DNA of 64,000 nt from Candidatus Thiodictyon syntrophicum (GTDB lineage: Bacteria > Pseudomonadota > Gammaproteobacteria > Chromatiales > Chromatiaceae), in assembly GCF_002813775.1 (NCBI RefSeq), contig NZ_CP020370.1, positions 1,703,501 to 1,767,500 on the forward strand. The letters are read 5' to 3'. The notes below the pieces were generated by a model that saw nothing but the letters and a program-made list of their open reading frames with translations, was not told where the DNA came from and did no database searches. Below are positions 25,427-34,255 of the stretch, piece by piece. Each line of letters begins with the position of its first letter. Position 1 is the first letter of the stretch. Position numbers and translations under genes: made by a program.

Positions 25427-25833
25427 GCGGTTGGGTTCCGGGTGCCGCACTCGTAGTGCAGGGCCGCCGCCGGGAGCAGGTGCAGGTGCAGGCGCTCATC
25501 GCGCACGGGCAGTTGGGCGAAGGCGCTCGCGATGGGCGCGGTCGCGGCGGGGGTCGCGTCCGCCAGACCCAGAACCAGGCGCACCCGGTTCATGCCCTGG
25601 CGGTCGCGCTCGGCCAGGCCCGCCGCGGCCCAGTCGCCGATCCGCGCGACGGCCAGGGGGGGCGCGGTGATTGGGATCAGGTAGATCAGGAGCCGCCCGC
25701 CGATGGCGATGCGCCGCACCGGTGCGGCCAGACCGGGCAGGGGGACCAGATCCTCGGCGACCTGCTGGAAGACGGCGGGTGCGCAGTTGCAGCCCAGGGT
25801 CTCCCGGGCGAAGCGTTCCAGTGCGCTGGTCAT
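25423..25833 (-). CDS. conserved hypothetical protein in the phoH2 operon
   Basis: 136 residues starting MTSALERFARETLGCNCAPA. The N-terminal CNC motif, the segment LPGLAAPVRRIAIGGRLLIYL and a C-terminal ERLHLHLLPAAALHYECG are the recognisable parts; no named domain was found. Start and stop overlap its neighbours by four bases on each side (ATGA), so translation of phoH2, this gene and the thioredoxin-like gene is coupled. A role with the thioredoxin-like protein is possible because of the paired cysteines. Confidence 0.7.
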   Translation of the reverse strand: MTSALERFARETLGCNCAPAVFQQVAEDLVPLPGLAAPVRRIAIGGRLLIYLIPITAPPLAVARIGDWAAAGLAERDRQGMNRVRLVLGLADATPAATAPIASAFAQLPVRDERLHLHLLPAAALHYECGTRNPTA

Positions 25834-27248
25834 AGCTCCTCGGACGCGAAATCGGCCAGCCGCGAGCGCTCCCCGCGCATCAGGGTGATGTGACCGCCGT
25901 GGGGCCAGTGCTTGAAGCGGTCCACCACATAGGTCAGGCCGGAACTGGTCTCAGTGAGATAGGGCGTGTCGATCTGGCCGATGTTGCCCAGGCAGACCAT
26001 CTTGGTGCCCGGCCCGGCGCGTGTGATGAGGGTCTTCATCTGTTTCGCGGTGAGGTTCTGCGCCTCGTCCAGGATGACGTATTTGTTGAGGAAGGTGCGG
26101 CCGCGCATGAAGTTGAGTGAGTGGATGCGGATGCGGCTCTTGACCAGGTCGTTGGTGACGGCGCGCCCCCAGTCGCCGCCCTCGGGGCGGGTCAGGACCT
26201 CCAGGTTGTCCATCAGGGCGCCCATCCAGGGGGTCATCTTCTCCTCCTCGGTGCCGGGCAGGAAGCCGATGTCCTCGCCCACCGGCACCGTGACCCGGGT
26301 CATGATGATCTCCTTGTAGAGACCGCGGTCCAGCACCTGGGCGAGCCCTGCGGCCAGTGCCAGCAGGGTCTTGCCGGTGCCGGCGGTGCCGAGCAGGGTG
26401 ACGAAGTCCAGGTCCGGGTCCATCAGCATGTTGAGCGCGAAGTTCTGTTCGCGGTTGCGGGCGTTGATCCCCCACACATTGTGACGTGGTGTCCGGTAGT
26501 CCTCGACCAGTTCGATCACCGCCTCGGCGGCGCCGGGCGTGCCGCGCACGATGGCCTCGAAGCCGCTGTCGTCGCCGCTGTAGATGCACTCGCCGGGATA
26601 CCACTCGTCCAGCCCCGGCCCGCTGACGCGGTAATAGGTGCGGCCCTCCTCCTTCCAGGAGTCCATGGACTTGCCGTGTTGCTCCCAGAATTCCTTGGGG
26701 AGCTGCTCGACCCCGGTATAGAGCAGCGAGGCGTCGTCCAGGACCTGGTCATTGGAATAGTCCTCGGCCGGGATACCGAGCACCGCGGCCTTGATCCGCA
26801 GATTGATGTCCTTGGAGACGATGATGACCTGGCGGTCGGGCCGCAGCAGGTGCAGGGCGCGGGCGGTGCCGAGGATGTCGTTGTCGGCCGTGCTCCCCGG
26901 CAGGGACTGCGGCAGGCGCAAATCCATGGGCTGGGTCTGGAAGTAGAGCCGCCCGGCGGCCGGCAGGACCCGGCCGCCGCCGTTGACGCAGACGGGGTCG
27001 ATCGGCAGGCCGGCGTCGATCTCGTCCTTGTCGGCCTGGGACAGGAGTTGGTCGAGGAAGCGGGTCGCCTGGCGGACGTTGCGGGCCACCTCGGAGATGC
27101 CCTTCTTGCCGTGGTCCAACTCCTCCAGGACCACCATCGGCAGGAAGATGTCATGCTCCTGGAACCGGAAGATGCAGGTGGGGTCGTGCATCAGGACATT
27201 GGTGTCGAGGACGAAGAGGCAGGGCTTGTCGTGTTGGCGTTTGATCAT
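25830..27248 (-). CDS. phoH2: PhoH2-type protein: PIN ribonuclease fused to PhoH ATPase
   Basis: 472 residues. The N-terminal PIN domain starts FVLDTNVLMHDPTCIFRF and includes VVLEELDHGKKG and DNDILGTARALHLL, with the acidic residues of the active site. The C-terminal half is the PhoH helicase domain: Walker A LLGTAGTGKTLLALAAGL, Walker B YVILDEAQNLTAKQMKTL, and a MVCLGNIGQIDTPYLTETSSGL sensor region. Such fusions are RNA helicase-ribonucleases. Upstream is the R2 repeat copy C. Confidence 0.95.
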   Translation of the reverse strand: MIKRQHDKPCLFVLDTNVLMHDPTCIFRFQEHDIFLPMVVLEELDHGKKGISEVARNVRQATRFLDQLLSQADKDEIDAGLPIDPVCVNGGGRVLPAAGRLYFQTQPMDLRLPQSLPGSTADNDILGTARALHLLRPDRQVIIVSKDINLRIKAAVLGIPAEDYSNDQVLDDASLLYTGVEQLPKEFWEQHGKSMDSWKEEGRTYYRVSGPGLDEWYPGECIYSGDDSGFEAIVRGTPGAAEAVIELVEDYRTPRHNVWGINARNREQNFALNMLMDPDLDFVTLLGTAGTGKTLLALAAGLAQVLDRGLYKEIIMTRVTVPVGEDIGFLPGTEEEKMTPWMGALMDNLEVLTRPEGGDWGRAVTNDLVKSRIRIHSLNFMRGRTFLNKYVILDEAQNLTAKQMKTLITRAGPGTKMVCLGNIGQIDTPYLTETSSGLTYVVDRFKHWPHGGHITLMRGERSRLADFASEEL

Positions 27249-27283
27249 GGGCAGGGAAGCAGGTTAGGAACGGTTCACTTTGC

Positions 27284-27378
27284 GTCGTTGTCGTTGTCGT
27301 AATCGAGATTATCGTGGCGGTTCGGATTCTCGCACCCTAAATTGCATCGCTTCTCCGATTACGACAACGACAACGATC
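27284..27378. repeat. R2 dispersed repeat, copy C
   Basis: Same orientation as copy B: a CGTCGTTGTCGTTGTCGTAA arm, a core with ATCGAGATTATCGTGGC, TCGGATTCTCGCACCCTA and AATTGCATCGCTTCTCCGAT, then TACGACAACGACAACGAT. It lies between phoH2 and bcp (both minus strand), 35 bp upstream of the phoH2 start. Confidence 0.9.
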
Positions 27379-27407
27379 GTGTTCGTGTCTAGCTTGTTTC
27401 CGGCTCG

Positions 27408-27896
27408 TTACTGACGTATTAACGCCCTTGCCTCAAGCGCAAGCGCCGCGGCGAGCACCTCCTCGACATGCCCCTTGACCTTGACCGCGCGCCATTCTTG
27501 ACGCAATACGCCGGTCGCGTCGATCAGGAAGGTGCTGCGCTCCACCCCCAGGCTTTCCTTGCCGTACATCTTCTTCAGCTTGATCACGTCGAAGGCCCGG
27601 CACAGGGCCTCATCGGGGTCGGCGATCAGGTCGAAGGGGAACCCCTGCTTTGCCTTGAAGTTCTCTTGGGCCTTGAGGCCGTCGCGCGAGGCGCCGAGGA
27701 TCAGGGTGTCGGCGGCGGTAAAGGCGTCGGCCGCATCCCGGAAGTCCTGGCCCTCTTGGGTGCAGCCGGGAGTGCTGGCCTTGGGATAAAAATAGAGGAC
27801 GAGTTGTTGGCCGCGGTAGTCGGAGAGCTGGACGGTGCGCCCGCCGGTGGTCTTGAGTTCGAGGTCCGGGATGGGGTCGCCGAGGGTCGGGGTCAT
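27408..27896 (-). CDS. bcp: thioredoxin-dependent peroxiredoxin (Bcp/PrxQ)
   Basis: 162 residues from the ATG giving MTPTLGDPIPDLELKTTGGR, with GAGGAAG upstream. The peroxidatic cysteine is in YPKASTPGCTQEGQDF. In classic BCP the resolving cysteine follows five residues later (TPGCTxExxxF with C); here Gly-Gln-Asp occupies that position, so this would be a one-Cys type or use another Cys (DEALCRAF) or thiol. It reduces H2O2 and lipid hydroperoxides. It is the neighbour of gcvR, an arrangement also seen in E. coli. Confidence 0.93.
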   Translation of the reverse strand: MTPTLGDPIPDLELKTTGGRTVQLSDYRGQQLVLYFYPKASTPGCTQEGQDFRDAADAFTAADTLILGASRDGLKAQENFKAKQGFPFDLIADPDEALCRAFDVIKLKKMYGKESLGVERSTFLIDATGVLRQEWRAVKVKGHVEEVLAAALALEARALIRQ

Positions 27897-27998
27897 GGCA
27901 TACTTCCTCTCGTGGATTAGTACGTTAGTTCGGAAGTAAGTTAGTACGTCAGGACCGCCCGTACCCAATGCCACTAAGTTGAGAGCCGGCGGCGGGGC

Positions 27999-28106
27999 TT
28001 CTCGTTCCCACGCGGAAGCAGGGGAATGCCGTGCGGGCGCTTCGCGTCCGGCCCTGGCACTGGACGCGGAGCGCCCGCACTTGCTCCCACGCGGGAGCGT
28101 GGGAGC
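27999..28106. repeat. multi-hairpin extragenic palindrome
   Basis: GTGCGGGCGCTTCGCGTCC (28031-28049) pairs with GACGCGGAGCGCCCGCAC (about 28063-28080), and GCTCCCACGCGGGAGCGTGGG (28084 onward) is self-complementary. A piece of the second (TTCCCACGCGGAAGC) recurs at 28005. No gene occurs in the 27897-28170 interval; the hairpins may end the gcvR transcript before bcp. Confidence 0.75.
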
Positions 28107-28170
28107 AAGAAGCGCTTAACTTAACGGCATTGCGTCCGTACCCACGTACTTGCCTACTCACGTATTTTCT

Positions 28171-28710
28171 TCACCCCTTCAGCGGCTCCAGCACCGCGTC
28201 CAGATTGAGGCCGTCACAGTAGTCCATGAATTCCTCGCGCAGCCCGGCGATGTGCATGTCCGAGGGGATGCCGACGGTCATGTGCACCGCGAACATGGGG
28301 GTTCCAGTGTGGGCGGCGGCATAGGTGCTGGTGGCCATGTCTTCGATGTTGATGGCGCGGTCGGCGAAGAAGCCCGCCAGGTTGTTGACGATGCCCGGGT
28401 GGTCCATGGACACCACGTCCACCGCGTAGGGGAGCAGGTTGCGGCCGGTGGCACGCTCACCGGTGCGTTTGGTGATGATGGTCATGTTGAGCTGGCGTTG
28501 CAGCTCGGGGATTGCGTTTTCGATCTTGGCCAAGGTGTTCCACTTGCCTTCCACCAAGAGCATGGCGGCGAACTCGCCGCCGAGCACCGTCATGCGGCTG
28601 TCTTCGATGTTGCAGCCTTGCTCCAGGATGGCCTTGGAGAGCAGGTTGACGATGCCGGGGTGGTCCTCGCCCAAGGCGGAGATCACGAGGTAGGTCTTCT
28701 GGGTTGCCAT
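28171..28710 (-). CDS. gcvR: GcvR-like glycine cleavage system regulatory protein
   Basis: 179 residues starting MATQKTYLVISALGEDHPGI. Two ACT domains are visible, the first with LGEDHPGIVNLLSKAI and the second with VVSMDHPGIVNNLAGFFADRAINIEDMATST. ACT domains bind small ligands, here presumably glycine. In E. coli GcvR binds the activator GcvA and represses gcvTHP. The five codons upstream (MARQD) are out of register with the ribosome-binding site. bcp follows downstream on the same strand; gcvTHP is not in the window. Confidence 0.92.
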   Translation of the reverse strand: MATQKTYLVISALGEDHPGIVNLLSKAILEQGCNIEDSRMTVLGGEFAAMLLVEGKWNTLAKIENAIPELQRQLNMTIITKRTGERATGRNLLPYAVDVVSMDHPGIVNNLAGFFADRAINIEDMATSTYAAAHTGTPMFAVHMTVGIPSDMHIAGLREEFMDYCDGLNLDAVLEPLKG

Positions 28711-28834
28711 GTCCTGTCGCGCCAACAGTCGGGTTTAGGGTTAGTGGGTGAGTGTAACATGGGGGTCCGGGCGCTCGCACAGGGCGAACCGCACGGCCGC
28801 CCCCCGGGGCTTGCGCGCCGGCTGCCCGGCGACC

Positions 28835-29028
28835 GGAGGTCGAGGCTTCAGCCGGTCGACCGCGCGGCGGCGCAACCCTGGTCCGGCTAACCGCCATGAG
28901 GGCTTGTCCATCACCCCGGAACATGAAAGTTCCTTGTGGGAGCGGCCTGCGGCCGCGCTGCGAGGCCGCGGCAAGCTGCGACCTTGCGGCCGCTTGCCAG
29001 GCCCCGTCGCGGCTGAAGCCGCTCCCAC
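28835..29028. repeat. R4 arm and a REP-like hairpin cluster
   Basis: GGAGGTCGAGGCTTCAGCCG (28837 on) is the single-arm relative of the 22121 inverted repeat. At 28936-29028, GTGGGAGCGGCCTGCGGCCG and GGCTGAAGCCGCTCCCAC form a long hairpin with an inner GCGGCCGC palindrome. The whole 28711-29053 gap, between gcvR and the divergently unrelated FmdB-like gene, is made of such repeats; no gene is supported. Confidence 0.8.
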
Positions 29029-29053
29029 CGGTCCCCGGCCGACCGGGTTGGGT

Positions 29054-29647
29054 TCAGGCAGGTTCATCCGGGGGCAAGCGCGCTCGCTCGGCACCTTGGT
29101 CAGCGCCTTGATCAACGCTGGGGTCCCGGCCGTGCAGCGGATACCAGGTGTCGTCGCGGGCGGCCGGCAGTAGCTCCCGCCGCAGGCTGCGCAGGGCCGC
29201 CGCGCCGCCGCTCAGGGCCGCAAAGGGGTCCTCCCGCTCCAGCGTGTCCCCCAGTTCGGCGTCGATCTGGTCCGGGTCCTTCCCGGCCTCCATACGGCGG
29301 ATCGCCTCCGCCATGCCGCCGCTGACCTCAAGCCCGCTTGCGTCGAAGAGTCGCCGCATCAGGCGGGCCGCCTGCTTGGGGTCGGCCTCGTCCAGGTGTT
29401 CCATCTCCCCGGCCATGGACGCAAAGGCCCGCATCATCCGCTCCTCGTCGACCCCGGCGGGCAGCCCCGCGCCGTCGCCCGTGTCGGCCTGTCCCCGGCC
29501 CTTGCTGATGGCAAACAGGCTGGCCCGCCGGGCGAGTTGCGGACGGCGGCAGCGCGGGCAGGCCGGTCGGGTGTCGGTGTCGACCCGACGCGAGAAAAAG
29601 CTGAAGATGGTATGGCAATCGGGGCAGTAACATTCGTAGACGGGCAT
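29054..29647 (-). CDS. FmdB-type zinc-ribbon protein with long helical tail
   Basis: 197 residues starting MPVYECYCPDCHTIFSFFSR, with GGAG upstream of the ATG. The N-terminal CPDC and CPRC pairs form a zinc ribbon of the FmdB regulatory type. The rest is acidic and helical (AAGLPAGVDEERMMRAFASM, GGMAEAIRRMEAGKDPDQID), a composition seen in larger FmdB relatives. FmdB-like proteins are thought to be regulatory, but the ligand is unknown. It is divergent from the giant VanZ protein gene (29846). Confidence 0.8.
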   Translation of the reverse strand: MPVYECYCPDCHTIFSFFSRRVDTDTRPACPRCRRPQLARRASLFAISKGRGQADTGDGAGLPAGVDEERMMRAFASMAGEMEHLDEADPKQAARLMRRLFDASGLEVSGGMAEAIRRMEAGKDPDQIDAELGDTLEREDPFAALSGGAAALRSLRRELLPAARDDTWYPLHGRDPSVDQGADQGAERARLPPDEPA

Positions 29648-29845
29648 GGGGTGGGCTCCGGTTCCTGGGTTGACTGCGATTCTAGTGGAGCACGCGCCTG
29701 AGCGTGGTGTCGGACTTGGTGTTGCGCGCCCCGGGGGCGCCCGCCGCCGGTCACTCGGCAGGCGCACCGCGGCGGCCCCCGTTGCCGCTACAATCCACGG
29801 CCTTGAGCGGCCGCGCGCGGCGCGACCCCCAGAGCGGAAGTTCCG

Positions 29846-32800
29846 ATGACCTATTCCCCGACGCCCGGCGCCACCAGCCCCCGCGGCCCCGTGTGGGCCG
29901 CCTTCCTGATCTATCTGGCCTTCGTGGTCTACGGCAGCCTGGTGCCCTTAGAGGTGGGGTCCCTGGCCTGGGACCAGGCGCTCGCTCAGTTTCAGAGGGT
30001 CCCGTACCTGGACTTGGGGGTCGGCAACCGGGCGGACTGGATCGCCAACATCGTCCTGTATGTGCCCCTGGCCTTCCTCGGCTGCGCCGCCCTGCTCGGG
30101 GTGCGGCGTGCGGGTTGGTGGACGCCGCTGGGCCTGATCCTGGTGGCGGGCTTTTGCGTGGCAGTGGCGCTCGGCGTCGAGTTCACCCAACAGTGGTTCG
30201 CCCCGCGCACGGTGTCCCTGAACGACCTGATCGCCGAGACCATCGGGACCCTGATCGGCATCCTGCTCTGGGTCTTCGGGCGGGGCCGGGTGGCCCGGGG
30301 GCTGGACGCGATCACCGTCGGCGGACGCGCCTCGGTGCTGGCGGCGCTCGTGACCGGGAGTCTCGGCTATCTCCTGTTGTCCTTCTTTCCCTATGATTTT
30401 GTCGTCTCGTTCGACGAACTGCGAGGGAAGCTCGCGGGCGGCAACCAGGGTTGGTTGGTGGCACCCGGCTGCGGGGGGCTGCTGCGCTGCGCCGCCGGGC
30501 TCACCATCGAGGCCCTGGCCGCGGCCCCACTCGGGCTCCTGGCGTCTCTGTTGTGGCCCAGGCTGCGGCTGCGCACCCTGTTCTTGGTCGGGGTCCTGGC
30601 GGGCCTGGTGTTGGAGCCGCTGCAACTGCTGTTGGTCTCCGGCGTCACCCAGGGGTTATCGGTCCTCATGCGCGGCAGCGGGCTGGTGCTGGGGGCCCTG
30701 GCGGGCCAACTGCTGGGGGAGCGCGGGCCGCGGCCGGTGGCGCGCCTGGTGGTGCGGGCCGCGCCGCTCCTGGGCCTGCCCTATCTCGCCGGGATGCTGT
30801 TGGTTTCGGGTTGGTTCCGCTCGCCCGCGGTCTCCGCTGCGGCGGCCCTGGCTCGGCTGTCGGAGGTCCGCTGGCTGCCGCTCTATTACCAGTATTACAC
30901 CAGCGAGGCGGTCGCGCTGACGAGCGCCCTGGCCCAGTTGGGCCTGTACTTCCCGTTCGGCCTGCTGGCCTGGGCGCTGGCGGCGCAGCGCTCGGGTTCG
31001 CGGGCGGTGGGACCCTGGCTGGCGGTCGCGATGGTGATCCCGGTCAGCCTGCTGACCGAGGCCGGGAAGTTGTTCTTTCCCCCGGAACACCCGGACCCGA
31101 CCAATGTGCTGATCGCCGTGGGCGCGACCCTGCTTGCCTATGCCCTGGCCACCTGGTTCGAGCGGGTGCTGACCGGCGCACCGGCGGGGGGCGCCCCGTC
31201 GCCGGTGGTCCGCGCCTGGGAGCATGCGCCGGCGCCTGTTCCGCGGCCCGCGGTGGGGGCGCCTACCGGTGCTGGTGCGGAGAGCGGCCGCGCATCCGGC
31301 GCGGGCGTCGCCGCCGACGGTTGGGACCAGGGGGGCGCGGCGGTGGCGGACGCGCCGACGGCCGCCGCCGACCGCTCCGCGCCGCCGCCCCTGGTATGGC
31401 CGGCACCCAAGAAGCTGGGCATGGCCCTGGCCGTGCCGGCTGGCCTGGCCTTATCGGCGGGGATCGCCGCCTTCCCGGTCGCCTGGCCGATTCTGGCGGC
31501 CCTGCTGCTGCTCTACGCCCTGTTGCTCTGGTCCTATCCGCTGGCCTGGCTGCTGATGGTGCCGGCCCTGCTGCCGACCTTGGATCTCAGCCCCATCACC
31601 GGCCGCCTGCCCCTGGACGCCTTCGATCTGGTGGTGCTGACCACCCTGCTGCTGGGCTATCTGCGCGTCCTTGGGGTACACCGCCGGCTCTGGCCCAACC
31701 GGCTCTATCCCGTGGCGCTCGGCCTGCTGTGGCTGTCCTGGGGGATCGCCATGGCCCGCGGGCTCTGGCCGCTCTGGGGTGCGGACTGGCCGCCCGCCGA
31801 CGGTTCACACTCCCCGGTCGAGGCCTGGATGGTCGGCAAGGGGATGCTCTGGGCCTTGCTGCTCGTGCCGCTGTTGCGGCGGATGCCCCCCCGCCGACTG
31901 GGGCAGGCGCGGGACTTCGTCATGTCCGGGGTGCTCCTGGGGCTTACGGTGGTGGCGCTCGCGGTGCTGTGGGAGCGCCATGTCCACGTCGGCATCGCCG
32001 ATTTCGCGAACGAGTTCCGGGTGACCGGGACCTTCGCCTCCATGCACACCGGCGGCGCCTATATCGAGGCCTTCCTCGCCTTTGCCTTTCCGTTCCTGGT
32101 GGTGGGCGTGCTGACCGCGCGCCGGTGGTGGCCGCGAGTGACGGGCGTCCTGCTTGCCTTTCTCGTCGCCTACGCCATGATGGTCACCTTCTCGCGAGGC
32201 GGCTGGGCGGGGCTGGGGGTGGGGTTGCTGGTGGTGGTCCTGGGCCTGCTGCGCGGCCGCACGGGTCGGGGGACCTGGATCGCGGCGGCGGTGCTGGTGG
32301 CGGCGGTGGCGGCGGCCACACTGCCGGTGCTCACCGGCGGCTTTGCCAAGGAGCGGCTGGCCGGCAGCGGGAACGACCTGCGGATACGTCTCGCCCATTG
32401 GGAGCGCGCCCTGACGCTGATGACACCGGGCGTCGGGTCGGTCCTGGTGGGTGAGGGCTTCGGTCAGTATCCGCAGGCATTCCTGATGCTTGCCGCGCCC
32501 GCCCGCCCGCCCGGCACCTTCGCGATCCTCAGGGAGGGCGGCAACCCCTACTTGCGGCTCGGGGCCGGGGAGACTGTCTTTCTGGACCAACAGGTGGGGA
32601 TCGAGCCCGGCAAGCGCTATCGCCTGACGATCCGGGTGCGCCAGGCGGGAGAGGTCAAGCCGTTCGCGGTTCCCCTGTGTGAAAAGGCGCTGCTCTATTC
32701 CTTCCAGTGTCAGTCGGTGGTCCTGACCCCCCAGGCCGTGGGCAGCGGCTGGGTCGACCTGTCGGCGGATTTCGACTCCGGCAGGCTTGGCGCGGGCGGC

Positions 32801-33340
32801 CATTGGCCCCACCCCAGCGTCAAGCTCGCCCTGCCGAACGCCGGGGGGACGGTTGATCTGGACAACGTCAGCCTGCGCGCTGCGGACGGCCGCGAGTTGA
32901 TCGCCAACGGGGACTTCAGCCAGGGCGCGCGGCGCTGGCTCTTCGTCAGCGACCAGGATCTGGCCTGGCATATCCATGAGTTGTGGGTGGAACTCTATTT
33001 TGCGCAGGGGGTCCTTGGTATCCTGGCCTTGCTGCTGCTCCTGGCCGCGGCTGGCCTTGCCCTGTGGCGGGTGCTGCGGACGGCGGACTCCCCGGGGTTT
33101 GATCTCGCGCTGGGTCTGGCCGCGGGGCTCGCGGGACTGCTGACCGTCGGGTTGCTTGGGAGCGTGCTGGATACGGCGCGGTTGGCTATGCTCTGTTATC
33201 TTGGGGCATTGCTGGCGGCGGGGATGTTTCCGGGGGAGTGGCGTGCTCGCCGCGCCCGACGTTCGGTCGCCAGGGGTCGCCGCGATGGGCCTGAGGGCGA
33301 GGTGCAACCGGATGCGGGCGGTCGTGTCGATCCGAGTTGA
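29846..33340 (+). CDS. giant membrane protein: two VanZ-like domains fused to an O-antigen ligase-like domain
   Basis: 1164 residues with about 20 hydrophobic segments. The N-terminal VanZ-like domain carries FLIYLAFVVYGSLVPLE, ADWIANIVLYVPLAFLG and VEFTQQWFAPRTVSLNDL. A second VanZ-like unit follows near residue 360 (GLYFPFGLLAWAL, LTEAGKLFFPPEHPDPTN). After a charged Ala/Gly/Arg-rich linker (about 440-530) comes an O-antigen ligase/Wzy-like domain (VTFSRGGWAGLGVGLLVVVLG). Between its last helices a soluble insert of about 180 residues (LRLGAGETVFLDQQVGIEPG, TVDLDNVSLRAADGRELIANGDF) looks like a carbohydrate-binding beta-sandwich. It probably acts in exopolysaccharide or glycan assembly; the fusion is unusual. 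Confidence 0.85.
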   Translation: MTYSPTPGATSPRGPVWAAFLIYLAFVVYGSLVPLEVGSLAWDQALAQFQRVPYLDLGVGNRADWIANIVLYVPLAFLGCAALLGVRRAGWWTPLGLILVAGFCVAVALGVEFTQQWFAPRTVSLNDLIAETIGTLIGILLWVFGRGRVARGLDAITVGGRASVLAALVTGSLGYLLLSFFPYDFVVSFDELRGKLAGGNQGWLVAPGCGGLLRCAAGLTIEALAAAPLGLLASLLWPRLRLRTLFLVGVLAGLVLEPLQLLLVSGVTQGLSVLMRGSGLVLGALAGQLLGERGPRPVARLVVRAAPLLGLPYLAGMLLVSGWFRSPAVSAAAALARLSEVRWLPLYYQYYTSEAVALTSALAQLGLYFPFGLLAWALAAQRSGSRAVGPWLAVAMVIPVSLLTEAGKLFFPPEHPDPTNVLIAVGATLLAYALATWFERVLTGAPAGGAPSPVVRAWEHAPAPVPRPAVGAPTGAGAESGRASGAGVAADGWDQGGAAVADAPTAAADRSAPPPLVWPAPKKLGMALAVPAGLALSAGIAAFPVAWPILAALLLLYALLLWSYPLAWLLMVPALLPTLDLSPITGRLPLDAFDLVVLTTLLLGYLRVLGVHRRLWPNRLYPVALGLLWLSWGIAMARGLWPLWGADWPPADGSHSPVEAWMVGKGMLWALLLVPLLRRMPPRRLGQARDFVMSGVLLGLTVVALAVLWERHVHVGIADFANEFRVTGTFASMHTGGAYIEAFLAFAFPFLVVGVLTARRWWPRVTGVLLAFLVAYAMMVTFSRGGWAGLGVGLLVVVLGLLRGRTGRGTWIAAAVLVAAVAAATLPVLTGGFAKERLAGSGNDLRIRLAHWERALTLMTPGVGSVLVGEGFGQYPQAFLMLAAPARPPGTFAILREGGNPYLRLGAGETVFLDQQVGIEPGKRYRLTIRVRQAGEVKPFAVPLCEKALLYSFQCQSVVLTPQAVGSGWVDLSADFDSGRLGAGGHWPHPSVKLALPNAGGTVDLDNVSLRAADGRELIANGDFSQGARRWLFVSDQDLAWHIHELWVELYFAQGVLGILALLLLLAAAGLALWRVLRTADSPGFDLALGLAAGLAGLLTVGLLGSVLDTARLAMLCYLGALLAAGMFPGEWRARRARRSVARGRRDGPEGEVQPDAGGRVDPS

Positions 33341-33435
33341 CCCGCCCCGCAAGATAACATTCCGACCGTGGCGAATGCCCCGTCGGGCTCGGGGGTCAAA
33401 CCGCAAATTCTATTCAACCAACCTGGAGGCAGAAA

Positions 33436-33885
33436 ATGAACCGAGTTTTCCTGGTCGCGGTGCTGCTCGCAGCCTATGGGTCAGGAGCCTTTGCGGCGCC
33501 TTGTCCCGGAACGCAACTGTCGTTTGCTCAGATCACCGCGGCGCTTCAAGGCAAGACAATCAATGCCAATTCGCCTGCGGGTGAGAACTGGAACGAAATT
33601 CACTGTGGCACGAGCGGTTCCACCGACAACCTGCAAAAGGTGGGGCTCGGCGTAGGTCACCCCGTCGACCCGCAGGAGAAGGTGGGAACCTGGACCGTCA
33701 ACGTCGGCGCTACCGGCGTAGATACCGTTACCTATAATTACGGGCCTGGTGCCATCTATACCTGGCGTGTTTTCTCCACAGACACCACTATAGATAGTAC
33801 TCTCAACAACATATGCTGGCAGGCCGGAGGGGAGGCGATCGCGACTCAGACGGCAGCGGCCACTCAGGTTGGTTGCCTACCTTGA
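33436..33885 (+). CDS. small secreted protein of unknown function
   Basis: 149 residues with GGAGG eight bases before ATG. Signal peptide MNRVFLVAVLLAAYGSGAFA, then a mature protein with three to four cysteines (APCPGTQLSF, IHCGTSGSTDN, NNICWQAGG, VGCLP) that could form disulfides, and a threonine/valine-rich beta pattern (VGTWTVNVGATGVDTVTYNY). No family recognised. GC content is lower than that of flanking genes. It is followed immediately by R3 repeats. Confidence 0.8.
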   Translation: MNRVFLVAVLLAAYGSGAFAAPCPGTQLSFAQITAALQGKTINANSPAGENWNEIHCGTSGSTDNLQKVGLGVGHPVDPQEKVGTWTVNVGATGVDTVTYNYGPGAIYTWRVFSTDTTIDSTLNNICWQAGGEAIATQTAAATQVGCLP

Positions 33886-33923
33886 GCCGGACCGGGATTC
33901 TGCCAGGCGCTGGGGCGGGCCCG

Positions 33924-34151
33924 AGCCGGACGGGGTTTGTCCCACCCACCGCGGCGGGACGGGGCATTCGCCCCGTCCCGAACGTTTATCAAGCCGGACG
34001 GGGTTTGTTTAAGCCGGACGGGGCTTGTCCCATCCACCGCGGCGGGACGGGGCATTCGCCCCGTCCCGGACGTTTATTCCGACGCCGGGCGTTGGTGCGG
34101 GTCGGCCGGTCCGGGGAAAACGTTTCGGACGGGGCGAATGCCCCGTCCGGC
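33924..34151. repeat. R3 hairpin repeats, copy 1 (partial unit plus full unit)
   Basis: A partial unit (33924-33989) is followed by AAGCCGGACGGGGTTTGTTT and a full unit (34013-34151): GCCGGACGGGGCTTG, GGACGGGGCATTCGCCCCGTCC (a hairpin), CGTTTATTCCGACGCCGGG, then AAAACGTTTCGGACGGGGCG and a second ATGCCCCGTCCGGC. The unit thus has an inverted hairpin at each end. Copies are at 34625-34760 and 37847-37959. There is no gene between 33886 and 34255. Confidence 0.88.
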
Positions 34152-34255
34152 AGTTAATCGGAGGTCCCGGCCGACGGCCAGGCGATTGTTTCTTCGCGCC
34201 GGGACGGGGCATCCATGCGCACTGTCGGACATTTGAGCGGTTTATCGAGGGCGGC

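Noticed and set aside
26121..27302. Long plus-strand ORF of about 390 codons opposite phoH2
   Set aside because: It is the antisense shadow of a high-GC gene and has no resemblance to a protein or a ribosome-binding site; similar shadows occur opposite rlmN, der, sdhA, mrfA and others.
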